22,897 bases of DNA, from assembly GCA_946479475.1 (NCBI GenBank), contig CAMLGG010000059.1:1-22897 (forward strand), read 5' to 3'. The translations under genes and the position numbers were made by a program. Below, one piece after another: positions 1 through 8,158 of the stretch (its first letter is position 1; every line of letters begins with the position of its first letter). Origin of the DNA: an uncultured Ideonella sp. GTDB lineage: Bacteria; Pseudomonadota; Gammaproteobacteria; Burkholderiales; Burkholderiaceae. The notes beneath the pieces are model-generated. The model saw nothing but the letters and a program-made list of their open reading frames with translations. It did not search any database and was not told the DNA's origin.

Positions 1-33
1 CATTCGAATCATGCTGAACACGGCTTCGAACAT
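1..33 (-). CDS. Possible 5' end of a gene running off the left edge
   Basis: An ATG on the minus strand at 31-33 opens a frame of 11 codons (MFEAVFSMIRM) that stays open to the window edge. It lies 17 bases downstream of the isomerase stop codon on the same strand, a spacing usual for an operon. No good ribosome binding site is visible ahead of it, and eleven residues are too few to identify a family. It could equally be a chance open stretch. Confidence 0.25.
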   Translation of the reverse strand, partial: MFEAVFSMIRM

Positions 34-50
34 ACAAGGGGACCAGTCGC

Positions 51-1058
51 CTAGGAGCGGCCCGTCGGCGACTCAGCCTTCGCGGCCGCCGTGGGCCGCA
101 CCGGCACCGTCGCGTTGCACAGGCCGATGTGGCGGGGGCTGCGGACGAACCACTCCTCGTGCCGCACGCGGCGGGCATCGAGCAGGGCGCGCCAGGTGGC
201 GCTGCCGGTTCGCAGCACCTCGATGGCGGGACGCTCGGCCTCCGGCACGTCGGCCAGCAGGCGAACACGGCGGATCGCGGTGCGCTGCGCCGGCTCGGCG
301 TAGAAGCCCATCTCGGCCGTGCCGCGCGGCAGGGATGACAGGTGCTCCATGCCCTGCAGCACGCGGCCGACGAGGGTGATGTTGAGGTCCAGCCCGCGCG
401 GCGCCTGGCCGATCACGGCGTAGAGCTCGGCGCCGTTGCTGCTGTCGGGCGCCATGTCGCGCCCGGCGCCGACCATGCCGTAGCAGTGGGCCAGCCAGGC
501 GCGGCCGGTCCGGGGGTCGGCGGCGACCGGCATGCCATCGACGAAGCCGTTCAGCGGCGCCCAGCCGTCGGCGTCGGGCAGGCGATCCAGCGCCAGGCCC
601 TTCAGCGGCACCGAGAACTCGGCGGGCAGCTGTCGCGCCGCGTTGCCCAGCGGCTTCGCCTTGTCCTTGGACTCGGCGTCCGGATCGCCCCACTGCGTCA
701 CGTAGTTGTCCTGCACCCGGACGATGGCCAGGCCGTCCCAGTAGCCCTGCTGCGCCAGCAAGCGCATGTTGGCCGCGTGGCGCGGCGCGAAGCGCGACGC
801 CAGCTCGATCACGACCGGCCCCGACGGCAGCTCCATCAGCAGGGTGTTCTGCGGATCCAGCGGGCGCCAGTCGGCGGCGGGCGATTGCTGCAGCACCTCC
901 GCCACGGTCAGGGTGGGGGCGGGCGCGGCGGGTTTCCTGGCGACGGGCTTGCGGGCCGTGGCCGCCGGCTTGGCCGGCGGAGCCGCCAGGGCGCCTGCGG
1001 TGGCGAGCACGGCCAGGGCGGCGAGCCCGGCGCGAAGAGCAGGGGGGAGTCGGGTCAT
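51..1058 (-). CDS. Secreted cyclophilin-type peptidyl-prolyl cis-trans isomerase
   Basis: This 335-residue protein should catalyse prolyl cis-trans isomerisation on proteins outside the cytoplasm. Residues 1-26 form a signal peptide ending ALAA. A Lys/Pro/Ala-rich linker follows (about 27-50), then a cyclophilin-like domain from about 70 to 270. The cyclophilin core is recognisable as [12 protein letters not shown] followed by [21 protein letters not shown], equivalent to the family's FHRV..F..Q.GDP segment. The arginine and glutamine are kept, but the usual histidine before the arginine is valine and the phenylalanine is tyrosine, so activity may be altered. The C-terminal 60 residues are an extension beyond the domain. 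The start is the ATG after which the signal peptide begins directly; its ribosome binding site is weak. It is divergent from ldcA across 104 bases in which I see no clear promoter. Confidence 0.85.
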   Translation of the reverse strand: MTRLPPALRAGLAALAVLATAGALAAPPAKPAATARKPVARKPAAPAPTLTVAEVLQQSPAADWRPLDPQNTLLMELPSGPVVIELASRFAPRHAANMRLLAQQGYWDGLAIVRVQDNYVTQWGDPDAESKDKAKPLGNAARQLPAEFSVPLKGLALDRLPDADGWAPLNGFVDGMPVAADPRTGRAWLAHCYGMVGAGRDMAPDSSNGAELYAVIGQAPRGLDLNITLVGRVLQGMEHLSSLPRGTAEMGFYAEPAQRTAIRRVRLLADVPEAERPAIEVLRTGSATWRALLDARRVRHEEWFVRSPRHIGLCNATVPVRPTAAAKAESPTGRS

Positions 1059-1162
1059 CGCAAGGGCGGGTGAACCAAAGCGCCGCAGCTTACGCCTGTC
1101 GACGGGGTTCGAAGCAGGGCCTGAGGTAGCCTGTCGGGCCTTCGACGCCGACCGGGATCTTC

Positions 1163-2218
1163 ATGACGCTGCGCTTTCCCCGCCCCCTGCGCCCGGGCGA
1201 CACCGTCGCCGTCACCGCTCCTTCGTCCGGCGTCGGCAGCGAGGGCGCCCTGCGGCGGCTGGACCTGGTGCTGGCCCACTGGCGCCAGTGCGGCTTCCGG
1301 GTCGTCGAGGGCGAGTGCCTTCGAAGCCAGGTCCAGGACCAGAGCGCGCCGGCCGACCTGCGCGCCGCCGAGTTGATGCGCCTTCTCACCGATCCGCAGC
1401 TCGCCGCGGTCCTGCCGCCGTGGGGCGGCGAACGCGCGATCGAGCTGCTGCCGCGGCTGGACTTCAAGGCATTGCGCCAGCACCCACCCAAGTGGCTGCT
1501 CGGCTTCTCCGACCTCAGCACCCTGCAGCTGCCGCTGGCCCTCGTCTCGGGCTGGGCCAGCGCCCATGGCAGCAACCTGATGGACCTGGCACCCAGCCAG
1601 ACCGAGCCGCTGCTCACGGGCGTTTTCGATGCGCTGGCGCACGACGGCAGCACGCCCTTCGTGCAACGGGCCTCGCAGCGCTACCAGGTGCACTGGATCC
1701 CCTTCGAGACCGACCCCGCTGCGCCGTGGAACCAGACCGAGCCCACGCGCTGGCGCCGCCTGGACGGCCGCGACGAAGAGCCACTGGCGCTGCGCGGCCG
1801 GCTCATCGGCGGGTGCCTGGATACCGTCAGCCGCCTGGCGGGCACCGCCTTCGGCGACGTGCCCGCCTTCGTGCGGGAGCATCGGGCCGACGGCGTGCTG
1901 CTCTACCTCGAGAACTGCGAGCAGAGCCCTTGCGAGATGCTGCGCACGCTCGTCAGCCTGCGCCTGCACGGCTGGTTCGACGGCCTGGCGGGCGTGCTCC
2001 TCGGCCGCACGGCCGCGCCTGTGGTGAAGGATCCTTCGCGCCTGGGCCATGCGGCCGCGGTGCGCGATGCCCTCGGCGACCTCGGCTGCCCGGTGCTCGT
2101 CGATCTCGACATCGGCCACCTGCAGCCGCAGCTCACGCTCATCAACGGGGCCCTGGCCGAGCTGCGCTACGCGGCGGGCGGCGGCAGCCTCTCACAGACC
2201 TGGAGGACATCGGCATGA
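1163..2218 (+). CDS. ldcA: LD-carboxypeptidase, peptidase family S66 (LdcA/MccF type)
   Basis: This 351-residue cytoplasmic serine peptidase is expected to remove the terminal D-alanine from murein tetrapeptides during peptidoglycan recycling. The S66 catalytic triad is visible. The nucleophile Ser116 lies in the GFSD motif, the glutamate is Glu250 in LYLENCE, and the histidine is His319 in DIGHLQPQ. The N-terminal LRPGDTVAVTAPSSG and the PPWGGERAIELL segment are also typical of the family. Length fits LdcA/MccF proteins (about 300-350). Some S66 members instead cleave microcin C-like peptide-nucleotides, and sequence alone does not separate the two roles. Its TGA overlaps the ATG of the acetyltransferase (ATGA), so the two are probably translationally coupled. 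Confidence 0.88.
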   Translation: MTLRFPRPLRPGDTVAVTAPSSGVGSEGALRRLDLVLAHWRQCGFRVVEGECLRSQVQDQSAPADLRAAELMRLLTDPQLAAVLPPWGGERAIELLPRLDFKALRQHPPKWLLGFSDLSTLQLPLALVSGWASAHGSNLMDLAPSQTEPLLTGVFDALAHDGSTPFVQRASQRYQVHWIPFETDPAAPWNQTEPTRWRRLDGRDEEPLALRGRLIGGCLDTVSRLAGTAFGDVPAFVREHRADGVLLYLENCEQSPCEMLRTLVSLRLHGWFDGLAGVLLGRTAAPVVKDPSRLGHAAAVRDALGDLGCPVLVDLDIGHLQPQLTLINGALAELRYAAGGGSLSQTWRTSA

Positions 2219-2799
2219 CGCCTTTCGCAGAGCTCGTCGTCGAAACGCCCCGCCTGCTGCTGCGGCCGCTGCGCGAGGGCGACGCCGACGCGCTGTTCGG
2301 AATCTTCTCGGACCCGGCGGTGATGCGCTACTGGTCGACGACGCCCTGGACGGACCCTGCGCAGGCGCTCAGGCTGGTCGAGGGTGACCGCGAGGCGCTG
2401 GCCGGCCGGCGCGACCTGAGGCTGGGCCTCGTGCCGAGCGACGCCGGCGGCCGCGTGGTGGGCACGCTCAGCCTCTACAAGATCGACGCGGGCTGCCGGC
2501 GCGCGGACATCGGCTATGCCCTGGCCCGTGCGGCCCAGGGTCGAGGGCTGATGAACGAGGCGCTGCGCGCCGTCATCGACCTTGCCTTCGACCAGCGCCC
2601 GGGCGCGCCGCTCGAAGACCTGCAGCTCAACCGCATCGAGGCCGACGTCGACCCCCGCAACGCCGCCTCCTGTCGCGCGCTGGAGCGCCTGGGCTTCCTG
2701 CGCGAGGGCCTGTTGCGCGAGCGGTGGGTCGTCGGCGGCGAGGTGTCCGATTCGGCGATGTACGGCCTGCTGCGCGCCGACTGGCTGGCTCGGCGCTGA
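2215..2799 (+). CDS. GNAT family N-acetyltransferase (RimJ/RimL-like)
   Basis: This 194-residue acetyl-CoA-dependent acetyltransferase starts with TPRLLLRPLREGDADALF, the usual opening of RimJ/RimL-type enzymes that acetylate protein N-termini or small amines. The acetyl-CoA pyrophosphate-binding loop is AAQGRGLMNEA (about 106-116). The later NRIEADVDPRNAASCRALERLGF segment (about 139-161) is the typical C-terminal half of the fold. The ATG at 2215 is chosen because it overlaps the ldcA stop as ATGA and begins exactly at the family's usual N-terminus, although the frame stays open far upstream inside ldcA. The substrate cannot be told. The stop codon abuts the stop of the convergent permease gene with no bases between, leaving no room for a separate terminator. 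Confidence 0.88.
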   Translation: MTPFAELVVETPRLLLRPLREGDADALFGIFSDPAVMRYWSTTPWTDPAQALRLVEGDREALAGRRDLRLGLVPSDAGGRVVGTLSLYKIDAGCRRADIGYALARAAQGRGLMNEALRAVIDLAFDQRPGAPLEDLQLNRIEADVDPRNAASCRALERLGFLREGLLRERWVVGGEVSDSAMYGLLRADWLARR

Positions 2800-3807
2800 T
2801 CAGCCGCCGGGCCGCACGCCGAACAGGGCGGCCAGCGCGCTGAAGCTGAAGAAGGCCAGCACGGTGGAGGCCAGGATGATGCGCGCGACGCGGCCGTTGT
2901 CGGCGCCATAGCGCTCGGCCAGCATCGAGACGTTGCTGGCGCTGGGCAGCGCGGCGGTGAGGGTCAACGCCGTGAGCTGGCCGCTGCTGACCGGCAGGCC
3001 CAGCCGGATCCCCGCGACGCACAGGGCGAAGACCAGCAAGGGGTGCAGCAGCAGCTTGATGGCGGCCACCGGCAGCACGTCGGCCAGCGGCGTGCGGGCA
3101 GGCAAGGGCACGGAGGCGTCGGGCACGTCCGTGCTGCGATGGGCCGGGTCGCCGGAGCGCCAGAGCACCGCGCCGATGGTGAACAGCGCCACCGGGCTCG
3201 CCGCGTCGCCCAGCATGCGGATGACGGCCTGCACCGGCCCGGGCAGCGCGAAGGGCGCGGAGCCCACCGCCGCACCGAGCAGGATGGACCAGGGCAGGGG
3301 GTTCGAAAGCGCGCCGCGCAGGGCTCGCCCTGCTGCGGCGCGCGCCCCTGCCGCGCCGGCACCGGCCGCCTGCGAAAGGCCCAGGCACAGCGAGCTGGTC
3401 ACCAGCATGTCGGTGAAGATGGTGCAGATCACCGGCCCGGCCGCGGCCTGGCCCATCACCGCCACCAGCAGCGGCACGCCCATGAAGCCCGAGTTCGGGA
3501 AGGCGGCCACGAGCGCGCCGAAGGCCGCGTCCTTCAGCCCGATGCGCGCCGACAGGGTGACCGCGATGGTGAAGAACACCATCAGCAACGCCGAGACGAG
3601 GTAGACGCCGAGCAGCGCCGGATTCAGCAGCTGCGCCAGCGGCGTGCTCTGGCCGAAGCGGAACAGCATGCAGGGCAGGGCGAAGAACAGCACGAAGGCA
3701 TTGAGCCCGGGGATCGCGCTGGCCGGCAGCAGATGGCGCTGTGCGGCGAGGTAGCCGCACAGGACCAGCGCGAAGAAGGGCAGCGTGACGACGAAGATCG
3801 CGACCAT
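2800..3807 (-). CDS. AEC family permease (auxin efflux carrier-like)
   Basis: This 335-residue inner-membrane transporter has about ten hydrophobic segments in two halves. It begins VAIFVVTLPFFALVLCGYLAAQ and contains the conserved AFPNSGFMGVPLL motif of the first half, while ALPSASNVSMLAERYG lies at the equivalent place in the second half. Bacterial AEC proteins export or exchange small organic acids such as malate or malonate; the substrate here is unknown. The ATG at 3805-3807 is chosen over a start 33 codons upstream because that extension is Arg/Pro-rich, overlaps phoD and is unlike the family. It begins 16 bases after the phoD stop on the same strand, so it is probably the distal gene of a phoD operon. 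Confidence 0.87.
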   Translation of the reverse strand: MVAIFVVTLPFFALVLCGYLAAQRHLLPASAIPGLNAFVLFFALPCMLFRFGQSTPLAQLLNPALLGVYLVSALLMVFFTIAVTLSARIGLKDAAFGALVAAFPNSGFMGVPLLVAVMGQAAAGPVICTIFTDMLVTSSLCLGLSQAAGAGAAGARAAAGRALRGALSNPLPWSILLGAAVGSAPFALPGPVQAVIRMLGDAASPVALFTIGAVLWRSGDPAHRSTDVPDASVPLPARTPLADVLPVAAIKLLLHPLLVFALCVAGIRLGLPVSSGQLTALTLTAALPSASNVSMLAERYGADNGRVARIILASTVLAFFSFSALAALFGVRPGG

Positions 3808-3823
3808 CTCGCAGCCGGACCCC

Positions 3824-5368
3824 TCAGTCGGCCTGTGCGCCGGGGTGCCCGGCCTCGACGTGGAAGCGCGCCGCGACGCGCACCGGGCTGGCGGCGTCCA
3901 GGGCATCGTCCACGGCCATCAGCCGGGCCTGCAGCGACTTCGCGGACAAGGTGAAGCTGGCGTAGCCACGCTTGTCGGATCGGGCATACCGCAGGTGCGG
4001 GTTGAAGCCGCGGGCGGCGTCGACCTTCGCCTGCTCCATGCCGTTGCTGGCGATGGAGGTGCCGCAGAACTCGGTCGCCAGCGTGGCCGAGCGAGGGTCG
4101 GAGAAGTCGGCCTTGAGGTCGGCGACGTAGTGGGCGTGCACGTCCCCGCCCAGCACGACGGCGCCGCCGAGCTTGCGCGCGGCCAGGTCGGAAAGCAGCC
4201 GCTGGCGCGCCGGCGCGTAGCCGTCCCAGCCGTCGGTCCAGTACCGGCCGCCGTCGGGCCCGCTCGGATCGGACCAGGCGAAGCGCGCCATCAGCGTCTG
4301 CTGGGCAAGCAGGTTCCACGGGCGCTCCGCGCTCCACGCGCCGGCCAGCCAATGCTCCTGCGCCTGGCCGAGCAGGGTTCGACGCGGGTCGGCGAACGCA
4401 GGGCACTCCTTCATCGCCAGCGTGTTGGAGCCGCCCTGCCCCGGCTTCGGGCAGGCCTGCGGGTCGCGCCACTGGCGGTCGTCCAGCAGGAGGATGCGGG
4501 CGAGCCGGCCCCAGTCGTGGGCGCCGAAGATGCGGGCCTCGGCCCCGGGCACGTCCAGCCGTGGCCGCATCGCCTTGGGCAGGGGCAGGTGCTCCCACCA
4601 GGCCTGGTAGGCGGCGGCGCGCTGGGCCGGGAACCAGGATTGCAGCTGGTTGCCCTGCAGGCCGGCGTAGTCGTTCTCGACCTCGTGGTCGTCCCACACC
4701 AGCATCCACGGGAAGGCGGCATGGGCCGCTTGCAGCATCGGATCGCTCTGGTAGGTGGCGTAGCGGGCGCGGTAGTCGGCCAGCGTGTGCAGCCAGCTGC
4801 CCTCGTGGTAGCGCGGTGCCGTCGGCGGCGACGGGTACTCGTAGATGTAGTCGCCGAGGAACAGCAGCAGGTCCAGCGGCTCGGACGCTGCCTGGCGCCA
4901 GGCAGCGTAGCGGCCATGGTCGTAGCGCTGGCAGCTCGCGATGGCGAAGTTCAGCGTCGCCTCGGCATCCGGCGCCGGCGCGGTGCGGGTGCGGCCCGCC
5001 GCGCTGCGCGAGCCCATCGCTTCGAAGCGGTAGAAGTACCAGCGGCCGGCCTCGAGCCCGCCCGCCTCGGCGTGGACGCTGTGGCCCCAGGCGGCTTCTG
5101 CCGTCTCGGTGCCGCGCGCGACGATCTCGCGGAAGGCCTCGTCGCGCGCGATCTCCCAGCGGACCTCGACCCGCTCCGGCAACGGCGAGCCGGTGAGCAT
5201 GGTCCACAGCACCATGCCGTCGGGCCGCGGGAAGCCGCTGGACACGCCGAGCGCGAAGCGCGGCTCGTCGGCGGCGAGCGCGTGGCGAACGAAGGCCGGT
5301 GCCGCGCCGGCGGCGAGCGCTGCGGCGAGCAGGCGGCGGCGACGCGGGTCAGGACAGGTCCATCGCAT
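3824..5368 (-). CDS. phoD: PhoD-type alkaline phosphatase/phosphodiesterase, Tat-exported
   Basis: This 514-residue metallophosphoesterase is expected to release phosphate from phosphomono- or diesters in the periplasm. Residues 9-32 look like a twin-arginine signal (RRRRLLAAALAAGAAPAF), as usual for PhoD. The N-terminal beta domain spans about 36-130 and the catalytic domain about 138-490. Motifs for metal binding are ASCQ with Cys146, FLGDYIYEY with Asp173, WDDHEVENDYAG (about 225-236) and GGDVHAHYVADL (about 407-418), all characteristic of the Fe/Ca-dependent PhoD family. The ATG at 5366-5368 has GGAG five bases upstream and lies inside the last 20 bases of the kinase remnant. PhoD genes are often under phosphate control, but no clear Pho box was seen. 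Confidence 0.92.
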   Translation of the reverse strand: MRWTCPDPRRRRLLAAALAAGAAPAFVRHALAADEPRFALGVSSGFPRPDGMVLWTMLTGSPLPERVEVRWEIARDEAFREIVARGTETAEAAWGHSVHAEAGGLEAGRWYFYRFEAMGSRSAAGRTRTAPAPDAEATLNFAIASCQRYDHGRYAAWRQAASEPLDLLLFLGDYIYEYPSPPTAPRYHEGSWLHTLADYRARYATYQSDPMLQAAHAAFPWMLVWDDHEVENDYAGLQGNQLQSWFPAQRAAAYQAWWEHLPLPKAMRPRLDVPGAEARIFGAHDWGRLARILLLDDRQWRDPQACPKPGQGGSNTLAMKECPAFADPRRTLLGQAQEHWLAGAWSAERPWNLLAQQTLMARFAWSDPSGPDGGRYWTDGWDGYAPARQRLLSDLAARKLGGAVVLGGDVHAHYVADLKADFSDPRSATLATEFCGTSIASNGMEQAKVDAARGFNPHLRYARSDKRGYASFTLSAKSLQARLMAVDDALDAASPVRVAARFHVEAGHPGAQAD

Positions 5369-5657
5369 CGCGGCTCCAGTCGGTCGGGGTGGGACTCGGC
5401 ACCGCGGGCAGTCCGCCGAGCAGGCGCACGGCGTCTTCGGGATCCCTCAGGCAGGTGACCCGGACGTGCGCGAGCGCAGGTTCGTCGGCCAGCGTGGCGA
5501 ATCGGGCCCAGCCGGGCGACCACCAGAGCTCGTCGAGGTCGGTGAAAGGCAGGTCGAGCCGGGCGGAGAGGGCCCGGCCGAGCGTGGTCTTGCCGGCGCA
5601 GGACGCGCCGATGACCTGGATGCGTTGGGGCGCTGAAGAAGGGGCAGGGGTCGTCAA
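5349..5657 (-). pseudogene. Internally deleted adenylate kinase-like P-loop protein
   Basis: The frame encodes about 102 residues. It opens with a strand and Walker A loop (RIQVIGASCAGKTTLGRAL) and LPFTDLDELWWSPGW, the first 50 residues of the small adenylate kinase/FlaR-like P-loop family, which usually has about 170 residues. It then jumps straight to RFATLADEPALAHVRVTCLRDPEDAVRLL, which resembles the family's C-terminal end. The middle part with the WV.DGNY and lid regions is missing, roughly 75-100 residues, without loss of frame. The most upstream start is a TTG with no ribosome binding site. I infer an in-frame internal deletion and probable loss of function, though a short functional protein cannot be excluded. 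Its 3' end overlaps the start of phoD by 20 bases. Confidence 0.6.
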
Positions 5658-5720
5658 GGCAGGTGGCTCGGCGGGCCCGCGGCGCGGGCGGCCGAGCTTA
5701 CCTTGCGACCCCGGCGGGCG

Positions 5721-6308
5721 TCAGCGGACGAGCGCCGCTTCCAGCTCCGCGAAGCTGCGCGAAAGGGGGCCGGCGGCCAGGTCGACGCCCAGCGCGGCCT
5801 CGAGCCGCCGGGCCGAGAACAGGCCCCGGATGCGGCTGGCACGGTTGTCGCCGCGCTCGGCCACCAACAGGTAGGCCAGGCCGTGGGCGCGCATGGTGGC
5901 CGCGACGTTGCCGAGCCGGCTGTGCTCGATCTGCCAGGCGTCGACGACCAGCCAGTCGCTGCGCGGATGCATGACCTGCTCGAGCGTCAGCTCCTCGAGC
6001 GCGACGTGGTCGGCCAGCGCTCGCAGCAGCGGGCGCTCGCCCTGCAGGTCGTCGGCGGTCACCAGGCCGACCAGTTCGCCGCCGATGCCGGTGACGAAGG
6101 CCATGCGCACGCCGGCGCGCTGCATCACGTGCAGCGTGGGCGCGATGCCGTCGTGCTGGTCGACGGTGACGCAGGACGACAGGCCGAGGTCGGTCATCAG
6201 GCTGCCGGCCGGGTCGGTCATCGCGGCTCGCGGCGCGATGGCGGCGAGCAGCAGGGGCCCGGCGACAGGGGTCAGCGGCAGGCGTTGGAATTCGGCAAGC
6301 GACGGCAT
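5721..6308 (-). CDS. CBS domain-pair protein
   Basis: This 195-residue protein consists mostly of two CBS repeats. The first runs about 34-90 (SLMTDLGLSSCVTVD to GLVTADDL) and the second about 110-168 (EQVMHPRSDWLVVDA to IRGLFSARRLE). No enzyme domain is attached, so it is a stand-alone Bateman module of the kind that binds adenine nucleotides or related ligands and regulates a partner. The partner is not evident. The ATG at 6306-6308 has a good GGAAAGG about six bases upstream. A short gap of 63 bases separates it from the kinase remnant. Its upstream region holds the hairpin that terminates the ornithine cyclodeaminase gene, so it is probably transcribed from its own promoter. Confidence 0.8.
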   Translation of the reverse strand: MPSLAEFQRLPLTPVAGPLLLAAIAPRAAMTDPAGSLMTDLGLSSCVTVDQHDGIAPTLHVMQRAGVRMAFVTGIGGELVGLVTADDLQGERPLLRALADHVALEELTLEQVMHPRSDWLVVDAWQIEHSRLGNVAATMRAHGLAYLLVAERGDNRASRIRGLFSARRLEAALGVDLAAGPLSRSFAELEAALVR

Positions 6309-6390
6309 GGAGTGCCTTTCCGGTGAGTGCGTATGCGGCGGAGCTTGTGACGGCCCGCATCAGGGCCGCATAAGGAGGCGCGCCCCAAAG

Positions 6391-6420
6391 CGCGAAGCCC
6401 GGCCGGGGCCGGGCTTCTTT
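6391..6420 (-). terminator. Intrinsic terminator hairpin after ornithine cyclodeaminase
   Basis: A perfect 11-base inverted repeat (GAAGCCCGGCC at 6394-6404, GGCCGGGCTTC at 6407-6417) lies 19 bases beyond the cyclodeaminase stop. The T-run is better on the plus strand (TTCTTT) than on the minus strand, but no plus-strand gene ends here, so I assign it to the minus-strand gene. It may act in both directions. Confidence 0.6.
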
Positions 6421-6438
6421 ACGCAGCAGCAATGTCCG

Positions 6439-7509
6439 TCAGGCGACGCGTCGCAGCTTGGCGCGCGCGGGCGTGCCGCCGAGCACGCCGCCGAAGAGGT
6501 CCTTCGGATCCTCCAGGCGCGGAACGAGGTCGATCTGGCGGCTGCCCTCGCGCTGCTCGTTCAGCAGCAGGTGCAGGAAGCGCAGGGCCGAGAAATCCTC
6601 CAGCGCGAAGCCGACCGAATCGAAGATCGTGACCTGTTCGCTGCCGCCGCGGGCGCTGCGGCCCGAGGCGACGATGTCGGCGAACTCGGTCACCGGGAAG
6701 TCGGCCGGCAGCTGCTGGATCTCGCCCTCGATGCGCGACTGCGGCTCGTATTCGACGACGACCCGTGCGTCGGGCCGCAGCAGGATCTCGCGGTGCAGCT
6801 CGGTCTTGCCGGGGCAGTCGCCGCCGACGCCGTTGATGTGGACCCCGGGACGGATCATCGCGGGCTCGAGGATCACCGCGTTGCGCTTGTCGGCCGTGAC
6901 CGTCGTGATGATGTCGGCACCCATCACCGCCTCGCCGGTGGAGGCGCAGCGCACGACGGCCAGGTCGGCCAGCTCGGGCTGGGCACGCAGGTTGCGCTCC
7001 AGCTTGGCAGTGGCCTGCGGGTCCACGTCGAACAGGCGCAGCTCGCGGATGCCCAGGATGCGGTGGAAGGCGATCGCCTGGAAGTCGCTCTGGGCGCCGT
7101 TGCCGATCAGGGCCATCACGCGGCTGTCCGGGCGGGCCATCCACTTCGCGGCGAGGGCCGACATGGCGGCGGTGCGCAGCGCGGTCGTCACCGTGAGCTC
7201 GGAAAGCAGCACCGGATAGCCGGTGTCGACGTCCGCCAGCACGCCGAAGGCGGTGACGGTGAGCAGGCCCTCCGAGGTGTTCTTCGGGTGGCCGTTGACG
7301 TACTTGAAGGAGTAGAGCTGCCCGTCGGAGGTGGGCATCAGCTCGATGACGCCGACGTCGGAATGGCTGGCCAGCCGGGCGGATTTCTCGAACTGGGCCC
7401 AGCGGCGGTAATCCGCCTCGATCTCGTTGGCCAGGCGCTCGATGAAGGTGCCGGGCCCGACATGCTGGACCAGGCGCTGGATGTCGGCGATGCCGATGTA
7501 GTCGACCAT
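6439..7509 (-). CDS. Ornithine cyclodeaminase
   Basis: This 356-residue NAD-dependent enzyme converts L-ornithine to L-proline and ammonia in the cytoplasm. Residues seen include Lys69 in FKYVNGHPKNT, the Rossmann dinucleotide loop IGNGAQSDFQ (about 135-144), and Asp231 in GVGGDCPGKTEL. The last corresponds to the catalytic aspartate Asp228 of Pseudomonas putida ornithine cyclodeaminase. The close match around the active site argues for ornithine cyclodeaminase rather than the mu-crystallin/alanine dehydrogenase branch. The ATG at 7507-7509 is preferred over one 20 codons upstream because the family begins at about MVDYIGI. It is divergent from an Lrp/AsnC regulator, which is the obvious candidate to control it in response to ornithine, arginine or another amino acid. 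Confidence 0.9.
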   Translation of the reverse strand: MVDYIGIADIQRLVQHVGPGTFIERLANEIEADYRRWAQFEKSARLASHSDVGVIELMPTSDGQLYSFKYVNGHPKNTSEGLLTVTAFGVLADVDTGYPVLLSELTVTTALRTAAMSALAAKWMARPDSRVMALIGNGAQSDFQAIAFHRILGIRELRLFDVDPQATAKLERNLRAQPELADLAVVRCASTGEAVMGADIITTVTADKRNAVILEPAMIRPGVHINGVGGDCPGKTELHREILLRPDARVVVEYEPQSRIEGEIQQLPADFPVTEFADIVASGRSARGGSEQVTIFDSVGFALEDFSALRFLHLLLNEQREGSRQIDLVPRLEDPKDLFGGVLGGTPARAKLRRVA

Positions 7510-7622
7510 GGGACTCTCGTCTTGCGGTGATGGGCCGGGTTTGTCTCGGATGGGCTCTCCAGGGCTCACATGACCATGTGAGTGAGTGCCGACAGCGTCG
7601 TTCGCGGCCCCCGCGCGACGCC

Positions 7623-7726
7623 TTGCTCAAAATTGTCCGCAGGAGTGCAGCCAACAAGAAGACAGCAAACTGTGCAATCTGATCGAGCGATCGAGCAAAA
7701 CGCTAGAATCGGCTGGCACTTTGCTC
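7623..7726. promoter_or_regulatory. Candidate Lrp/AsnC operator region with repeated half-sites
   Basis: The gap between the divergent cyclodeaminase and Lrp genes carries several copies of one half-site: TTGCTC at 7623-7628, AGCAAA at 7664-7669, TGCAA at 7673-7677, GAGCAAA at 7693-7699 and TTTGCTC at 7720-7726. The last two are a perfect 7-base inverted repeat with centres 27 bases apart. The region is also more AT-rich than its surroundings. A possible -10 box for the regulator (TAGAAT, 7704-7709) sits between the two arms, a position that would allow autorepression. Lrp-family octamers bind several helically phased sites, which fits, but the assignment is inferred. Confidence 0.5.
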
Positions 7727-7735
7727 AATATCCGC

Positions 7736-8158
7736 ATGGACGACGTCGACCAACAGCTGCTGAGCCTGCTCCGGGAGGATGCCCGCGCCTCGGTCGCTTC
7801 GCTGGCCAAGTCGCTGCGCGTCGCCCGCGGCACGGTGCAGAACCGCATCGCCAGGATGGAGGCCAACGGCACCATCGTCGGCTACACCGTGCGCCTGAGG
7901 CCGCAGACCGAATCCAACCGCATTGCCGCCTTGATGACCATCGCGGTCGAGGGGAACGCGGCCGACGCGGTCATCCGCGCCCTGCGCGGCGACCCGGCGG
8001 TGCAGACCCTGCACACCACCAACGGCCGCTGGGACATCGTGGCCGAGCTGCGCGCCGACAGCCTCGAGGCCTTCGACCGCGTCCTCAGCCGCATCCGCCT
8101 GATCGAAGGCATCGCCCACACCGAGACGAGCCTGCTGCTCTCCACCCACAAACTGTGA
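7736..8158 (+). CDS. Lrp/AsnC family transcriptional regulator
   Basis: This 140-residue DNA-binding regulator has an N-terminal winged helix-turn-helix (about 1-60; DDVDQQLLSLLREDARASVASLAKSL, recognition helix around ARGTVQNRIARME) and a C-terminal RAM ligand-binding domain (about 62-140, with the TTNGRWDIVAEL segment). Length is typical of the family. The ATG at 7736 is chosen because the protein then begins at the usual DxxDxxLL motif; the frame is open further upstream through the operator region but that part is unlike the family. No clear Shine-Dalgarno sequence precedes it. It is divergent from ornithine cyclodeaminase and overlaps the rep start by GTGA, so it is probably a local amino-acid-sensing regulator that also lies at the head of the helicase transcript. 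Confidence 0.88.
   Translation: MDDVDQQLLSLLREDARASVASLAKSLRVARGTVQNRIARMEANGTIVGYTVRLRPQTESNRIAALMTIAVEGNAADAVIRALRGDPAVQTLHTTNGRWDIVAELRADSLEAFDRVLSRIRLIEGIAHTETSLLLSTHKL

Noticed and set aside
1059..1162. Divergent promoter region between the isomerase and ldcA
   Set aside because: No convincing -35/-10 pair or operator repeat was seen on either strand, so no site is annotated.
6394..6417. Terminator hairpin assigned to a plus-strand gene because of the better T-run
   Set aside because: No plus-strand gene ends near it; the only gene ending here is ornithine cyclodeaminase on the minus strand.
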